Origin: JBEIQE01 sp040376705
Lineage (GTDB): Bacteria > Pseudomonadota > Alphaproteobacteria > UBA2400
NCBI GenBank assembly: GCA_040376705.1
Contig: JBEIQE010000008.1
Span: 1-64,000 of the forward strand
Direction: 5' to 3'
DNA length: 64,000 nucleotides
Position 1 is the stretch's first letter. Every line of letters begins with the position of its first letter. A model generated the notes under the pieces. The model did not search any database and was not told the DNA's origin. It saw only the letters and a program-made list of their open reading frames with translations. The position numbers were made by a program, and so were the translations under genes. Positions 59,570-64,000 of this stretch are shown in pieces.

Positions 59570-62221
59570 TTAATGCAACTTCCTGACGTTCCCACCCGCC
59601 GCTTCTGAGCCCATGCCGCTGGGTTTGGCCAGAGACGCGAAGTCCTGTCCCTTGGCGTTGGTCAGAATGAGCCCATCGTCATTTGCGCTCACGCGCACCA
59701 GCTCGTTCTCGGCAATATCGCCAGCCAATAAATGTTGGGCCAGCGGGTTTTGCAGGGCGCTCTGGATCACGCGCTTGAGTGGGCGCGCGCCGTAGACAGG
59801 GTCATATCCCGCATCTGCCAGCCATGCGGCGGCTTTACCATCGAGCTCGAGCTTGATATGGCGGTCAGCCAGCATCTTGCGCAGGCGGCCGAGCTGAATT
59901 TCCACAATACCGCCCATCTCGGCACGGCCGAGGCGATGGAACAGCAGGATTTCGTCCAAGCGGTTGAGGAACTCGGGCCTGAAGGCTTTGCGCACGGCTT
60001 CCATCACCATCGGGCGAGCTTTATCGGCGCTCTCGCCTTCCTTGAGGTTGGCTAGATATTCCGCACCCAGATTTGAGGTGAGGATGATGAGCGTGTTCTT
60101 GAAATCAACCGTGCGGCCCTGGCCATCGGTCAGGCGGCCATCGTCGAGCACCTGCAGCAACACGTTGAACACATCAGGGTGCGCTTTCTCAACTTCATCG
60201 AACAGCACCACCTGATACGGGCGGCGGCGTACAGCCTCGGTGAGGGCGCCGCCCTGATCGTAACCCACATAACCCGGAGGCGCACCGATGAGGCGCGAGA
60301 CCGCGTGCTTCTCCATATACTCGGACATATCAATACGCAGCAGGGCACTTTCATCATCAAACATGAAAGCGGCCAAGGCTTTGGTCAGCTCGGTTTTACC
60401 TACGCCGGTGGGGCCAAGGAAGAGGAACGAGCCGATGGGGCGGCCGGGGTCCTGCAGGCCGGCACGGGCGCGGCGAATGGCGTTTGATACCGCAACCACC
60501 GCTTCGCTCTGGCCAATCACGCGGCCGCCCAGATGCTCTTCCATGCGCAGGAGTTTTTCCTTCTCGCCTTCCATCATCTTATCAACCGGAATACCGGTCC
60601 AGCGGCTGACCACGGCGGCGATATCGCTTTCGCGCACTTCTTCATTCAGCAGGGTTGGCTCATCGCCTTGCTCTTCGAGCTTCTTGGTCAGCTCAGGAAT
60701 TACGCCGTAGGTGAGTTCACCTGCGCGGGCCCATTCGCCTTCACGCTGTGCGCGCTCCAGCTCAATTCGCGCGGCATCCAGCTGTTCTTTCACTTTTTGC
60801 GATTCACCCAGCTTGTCGCGCTCGGCCTGCCAGAGTTTGCTCATGGCGTTCGATTCGGCCGTCAGGTCGGCCAGTTCTTTCTCAAGTTTGCCAAGGCGCT
60901 CAACGCTTGCCCTGTCGTTCTCGCGCTTCAGGGCTTCGCGCTCGATCTTCAGCTGCATGATGCGGCGGTCGAGTTCGTCGAGCTTCTCGGGTTTGCTGTC
61001 GACCGCCATGCGCAGGCGTGCAGCGCTCTCATCAATCAGATCAATCGCCTTATCCGGCAAGAAGCGGTCGGCGATATAGCGGTTGCTGAGTGTGGCGGCG
61101 GCCACAATCGCGGCATCGGTAATGCGCACGCCGTGGTGCAGCTCGTATTTCTCTTTAAGGCCGCGCAGGATCGAGATGGTGTCCTCAACCGTCGGCTCGC
61201 CCACCAGCACAGGCTGGAAGCGGCGGGCCATGGCAGGGTCTTTTTCGATATGCTGGCGGTATTCATCCAGCGTTGTTGCGCCCACGCAGTGCAAGTCGCC
61301 GCGCGCCAAAGCGGGCTTGAGCATATTGGCAGCATCCATCGAGCCTTCGGCCTTGCCTGCGCCCATAAGGGTGTGCAGCTCATCGATGAACAGCACGGTA
61401 TCGCCACCCTCGGCCTGCAGCTCGGCCAGCACGCCCTTGAGGCGCTCTTCAAACTCGCCGCGATACTTTGCGCCCGCAATGAGTGCGCCAAGGTCGAGCG
61501 AACGGAGCTTCTTGCCCTTGAGGCTGTCGGGCACATCGCCGTTGATGATGCGCTGGGCCAAACCTTCGGCAATCGCGGTTTTACCCACGCCCGGCTCACC
61601 AATCAGCACGGGGTTGTTCTTGGTGCGGCGGGAGAGCACCTGAATGGAACGGCGGATTTCCTCATCGCGGCCAATCACGGGGTCGAGCTTGCCCTCGCGC
61701 GCGGCCTCAGTCAGGTCGCGGGTATATTTCTTCAGCGCTTCGTAATTGCCTTCGGCTGTCTCGGTATCAGCTACGCGGCCTTTACGTATGGAGTTGATCG
61801 CATCGTTAAGCGATTCCGGCGTTACGCCCGCGCTGCGCAGGGCGGTGGCGGTGTCAGAGCCCGCCAGCAACGAGAGCGCCAGCAGCAGGCGCTCGGCGGT
61901 TACATATTTATCGCCATATTTTTTGGCGATGGTCTGCACCTGCTCGAACAAACGGGCGAGTTCAGGCGTGGGGTAAAGCTGGCCGGCGCCCTGACCTTCC
62001 ACCTTGGGCAGGTTGTTGAGGCTGGCCTCTATCTTCTGTAAAGCCAATTCAGGATTGCCGCCGGCGGCCTTGATGAGGTTACCGGCCATCTTCTCGTTAT
62101 CTTCGAGCAGGGCCTTGGCGATGTGTTCGGGCGTGAAGCGCTGATGGCCGCGGGCCAGAGCCTGGGTCTGGGCGGTTTGCAGGATGCTGCGGGCACGCTC
62201 GGTGTAGTTATTGAAATCCAT
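59570..62221 (-). CDS. clpB: Disaggregase ClpB
   Basis: The protein has 883 residues. An N-terminal double-Clp domain (1-150) is followed by AAA-1 with Walker A GEPGVGKT (about 206). The coiled-coil middle domain (about 410-520) has heptads and the charged KLEKELADLTAE. AAA-2 has Walker A GPTGVGKT (about 608) and FDEVEKAHPDV. It rescues aggregated proteins with DnaK. Heat-shock promoter not identified; 61 bp separate it from the divergent NUDIX gene. Read on into the AT-rich gene behind it. Confidence 0.97.
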   Translation of the reverse strand: MDFNNYTERARSILQTAQTQALARGHQRFTPEHIAKALLEDNEKMAGNLIKAAGGNPELALQKIEASLNNLPKVEGQGAGQLYPTPELARLFEQVQTIAKKYGDKYVTAERLLLALSLLAGSDTATALRSAGVTPESLNDAINSIRKGRVADTETAEGNYEALKKYTRDLTEAAREGKLDPVIGRDEEIRRSIQVLSRRTKNNPVLIGEPGVGKTAIAEGLAQRIINGDVPDSLKGKKLRSLDLGALIAGAKYRGEFEERLKGVLAELQAEGGDTVLFIDELHTLMGAGKAEGSMDAANMLKPALARGDLHCVGATTLDEYRQHIEKDPAMARRFQPVLVGEPTVEDTISILRGLKEKYELHHGVRITDAAIVAAATLSNRYIADRFLPDKAIDLIDESAARLRMAVDSKPEKLDELDRRIMQLKIEREALKRENDRASVERLGKLEKELADLTAESNAMSKLWQAERDKLGESQKVKEQLDAARIELERAQREGEWARAGELTYGVIPELTKKLEEQGDEPTLLNEEVRESDIAAVVSRWTGIPVDKMMEGEKEKLLRMEEHLGGRVIGQSEAVVAVSNAIRRARAGLQDPGRPIGSFLFLGPTGVGKTELTKALAAFMFDDESALLRIDMSEYMEKHAVSRLIGAPPGYVGYDQGGALTEAVRRRPYQVVLFDEVEKAHPDVFNVLLQVLDDGRLTDGQGRTVDFKNTLIILTSNLGAEYLANLKEGESADKARPMVMEAVRKAFRPEFLNRLDEILLFHRLGRAEMGGIVEIQLGRLRKMLADRHIKLELDGKAAAWLADAGYDPVYGARPLKRVIQSALQNPLAQHLLAGDIAENELVRVSANDDGLILTNAKGQDFASLAKPSGMGSEAAGGNVRKLH

Positions 62222-62282
62222 CGTCTTTTCCCCTTTTACCGCGTAGAGTATACGCCTGACTGTTTAATATATGGGAACGATT

Positions 62283-62774
62283 ATGATCGATCACAAGGTG
62301 GTCCTCGACTGGTTTGGCCCCTGGGGCTGGCGGGCCGCTCATTTGGCCCGCATGGTGCTGTGGCGCGTCATGCGCCCGCAGCGCATCGGCGTGACCGGTC
62401 TGGTGTTCAATACAAAAGGCGAAGTGCTGCTGGTCGAGAACAGTTATGCCCCCGGCTGGCGGTTACCGGGGGGCGGGGTAGAGCGGGGCGAGACAGCCGA
62501 AGCCAGTCTCATTCGCGAAATGCAGGAAGAGGTGCGCATAACCCCCACGAAACTGCGTTTTCAGGGCATCTACCTCATGCAGTGGTGTGGCGCGAGTAAC
62601 CAGATTCTCTCCTATATCGTGGAGGCTTATGATGGTGAGGCTAAAGCCGATGGCGTTGAGATTCTGCGCGTTCTCTGGGCCGATCCCAAGGCGTTGCCTG
62701 CAGGCACCGAGGCGGGCGTGGTGCGCCGCTTGGCTGAAGCCACCCAAGGTGCGGCCCTCTCGCCACGTTGGTGA
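62283..62774 (+). CDS. NUDIX hydrolase
   Basis: The protein has 163 residues from the ATG at 62283. The NUDIX box GGGVERGETAEASLIREMQE-EV (about 64-86) has all catalytic glutamates. A hydrophobic N-terminal stretch (about 8-30) resembles a helix but is not a clear membrane segment. It hydrolyses a nucleoside diphosphate derivative; the substrate is unknown. It is divergent from clpB. Confidence 0.88.
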   Translation: MIDHKVVLDWFGPWGWRAAHLARMVLWRVMRPQRIGVTGLVFNTKGEVLLVENSYAPGWRLPGGGVERGETAEASLIREMQEEVRITPTKLRFQGIYLMQWCGASNQILSYIVEAYDGEAKADGVEILRVLWADPKALPAGTEAGVVRRLAEATQGAALSPRW

Positions 62775-62867
62775 GAAAACCTGAAATTTATAGTTTATTT
62801 CATTGATTTTGCCGAGTTTTTTGCCATTGTGGCGACACTGATTCTAAAACTACCGGAGCTGTTCCTG

Positions 62868-63485
62868 ATGTCGAAGTTTGCCAAAGCTGCTGTTGCCACC
62901 GCCCTTATTGCTTTTGCAGCTGTGCCTGCACCGGCCAAGGCGGATGTAAACGCCCCGGTTGTTATCGGCATTACCGCCGCTGCCGCTTCGGCCCTTGCGA
63001 TCTATGCAACCGAGACTGACAACAGTCCGCTCTCAACCAACACTGTGCCGCTCGCTGGTTTTGGCGTTGGTGGGTTTGATGTGCTTGAGAGCGATGATCA
63101 GGACAGCGCTGTCGACTTCCGCTTTGAATACCGTTTTGGCGAGCCGATGTGGTACGTGTTCAAGCCGCTTATCGCCCTGCAGGCCACGTCTGATGGTTCA
63201 GGCGGCGCATTCGCTGGCGTGGTGGCCGATTGGCTGATCAACGATCACTGGGTGATTGCACCAAGCTTTGCGGCAGGCTTCTGGGGTCATGGCAATGGCA
63301 AGGACCTGGGCTATGGTCTCGAGTTCCGCAGCCAGATCGAAATGGGCTACCGCTTTGATAACGACTGGCGTTTGACTGGCGCTTTCAGCCATATCTCGAA
63401 TGCCGACCTTGGTTCAAGCAACCCCGGTGTTGAGATTGCCAACATCTATCTGCACATTCCGGCAGATAGCATTCTCCCGCGCTAA
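62868..63485 (+). CDS. pagL: Lipid A 3-O-deacylase, PagL-like
   Basis: The protein has 205 residues from the ATG at 62868 (signal peptide 1-25, ending AKA); the upstream in-frame ATG at 62829 is less likely. Mature part is a beta-barrel; the PagL active-site motif is visible as FSHISNADLGSSNPGVE, giving the His-Ser pair and Glu of the family. It removes an acyl chain from lipid A at the outer membrane. The adjacent glycosyltransferase may modify the same envelope. PagL assignment rests on the active-site motif. Confidence 0.8.
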   Translation: MSKFAKAAVATALIAFAAVPAPAKADVNAPVVIGITAAAASALAIYATETDNSPLSTNTVPLAGFGVGGFDVLESDDQDSAVDFRFEYRFGEPMWYVFKPLIALQATSDGSGGAFAGVVADWLINDHWVIAPSFAAGFWGHGNGKDLGYGLEFRSQIEMGYRFDNDWRLTGAFSHISNADLGSSNPGVEIANIYLHIPADSILPR

Positions 63486-63497
63486 AACTGGTCTTTC

Positions 63498-64000
63498 ATG
63501 AGTGATATCCAGCTCTCTGTGGTGGTTCCCGTCTTTAACGAGAGCGAGAACCTCGAGCCGTTGATCATCGAGATCGTGGCCGCGCTCGAAGGCAAGTATG
63601 CCTACGAGATTGTCTATGTCGATGACAGCAGCAGTGATGATACGCCGCAAAAGCTGGTCGCGCTCAAGGCCAGGTATCCGCGCCTGCGCAGTTTCCGCAA
63701 CAACCCGCGTTCGGGCCAGAGCTTTGCGGTACATTCGGGCGTGAAGATGGCGCGCGGCGAGTGGATTGGCACCCTCGATGGCGATGGCCAGAATGATCCA
63801 GCCGATCTGCCCAAGCTGTATGAAGCCGCGCTTAAGGGCGGGGCAGAGCTTGGTCTTGTGGGTGGCGTGCGCACCAAGCGCAAGGATACATTCTCCAAGC
63901 GCATCGGGAGCAAAATCGGCAATGGTGTGCGCCAGTTCTTCCTGCGCGATGGCTGCCCTGATACCGGCTGCGGTATCAAGGTGTTCCGCCGTGCGGTGTA
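63498..64000 (+). CDS. Glycosyltransferase family 2 (3' truncated by window edge)
   Basis: The visible 167 codons begin MSDIQLSVVVPVFNESENLEPLI and include YVDDSSSDDT (DxD-type metal site) and GTLDGDGQNDPADL, the signature of dolichol-/undecaprenyl-phosphate-sugar synthases. It transfers a sugar to polyprenyl phosphate for envelope glycan or lipid A modification (ArnC/DPM-like). Follows the PagL-like gene by 12 bp, so likely co-transcribed. The C-terminus lies outside the window. Confidence 0.9.
   Translation, partial: MSDIQLSVVVPVFNESENLEPLIIEIVAALEGKYAYEIVYVDDSSSDDTPQKLVALKARYPRLRSFRNNPRSGQSFAVHSGVKMARGEWIGTLDGDGQNDPADLPKLYEAALKGGAELGLVGGVRTKRKDTFSKRIGSKIGNGVRQFFLRDGCPDTGCGIKVFRRAV

Overview
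The window reads as a chromosomal segment of a flagellated alphaproteobacterium. The indicators are a CtrA-type cell-cycle regulator, an FlbD-like sigma-54 activator beside flhA, an RpoE/ChrR (ECF11-type) sigma/anti-sigma pair, an IalB-family secreted protein and a CIRCE-controlled groESL. I cannot place it below class level from sequence alone. Most genes are GC-rich with strong third-position GC. A few short stretches are clearly AT-rich and stand out as foreign: about 3050-3750, 15440-16435, 56980-57690 and 58817-59569.

Layout. 1-9.6 kb is a flagellar block: flbD-like (cut by the left edge), flhA, then flhF-flhG and a large Pro/Ala-rich FliK-like protein. It is interrupted by a prepilin gene and three small unrelated genes. 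9.65-14.1 kb is an RND efflux pump and its adaptor on the minus strand. 14.3-18.7 kb returns to flagellar/cell-cycle genes: fliJ and fliI, separated by two AT-rich unknown genes, and divergent ctrA. 18.7-21 kb holds four small exported proteins. 21-26.5 kb has polA, a gamma-glutamylcyclotransferase-like gene, two lipoproteins, an SDR and an enoyl-CoA hydratase. A tRNA-Arg at 26.7 kb is followed by a methyltransferase and three tandem paralogues with weak ankyrin-like character. 30.3-32.4 kb is groESL. 32.5-36.9 kb holds a DUF2784 protein, an M48-type protease, an unusual sigma-like protein, chrR-rpoE and an ialB-like gene. 37-44 kb has rlmN, small membrane proteins, a GNAT-like protein, a tandem pair of DUF2817 peptidases and an alanine/sodium symporter. 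44-49.7 kb is a minus-strand lipid unit: TetR regulator, fused lysophospholipid transporter/acyltransferase/acyl-ACP synthetase (Aas), and two membrane proteins. 50-54.9 kb has an M23 peptidase, pyrophosphatase and a glycosidase-like exported protein. 55-64 kb has an autotransporter, a second prepilin gene, clpB, a NUDIX hydrolase, a PagL-type lipid A deacylase and a glycosyltransferase cut by the right edge.

The most unusual signal is a pair of solitary prepilin genes (3070-3621 and 57074-57658) whose predicted mature N-termini are identical over 24 residues although the rest differs. Each sits directly behind the 3' end of an unrelated gene in the same orientation, and each is bracketed by a direct repeat of what precedes it. 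At locus A the last 70 bp of flhA recur behind the pilin gene (66/70 identical, three of four differences synonymous, same stop). At locus B the terminator hairpin of the autotransporter recurs behind the pilin gene (35/40 identical). Repeat-to-repeat distances are 772 and 753 bp. No integrase or transposase lies nearby. I read this as a dispersed pilin-cassette system that inserts behind gene 3' ends and regenerates them. The structure is seen directly; the mobility is inference.
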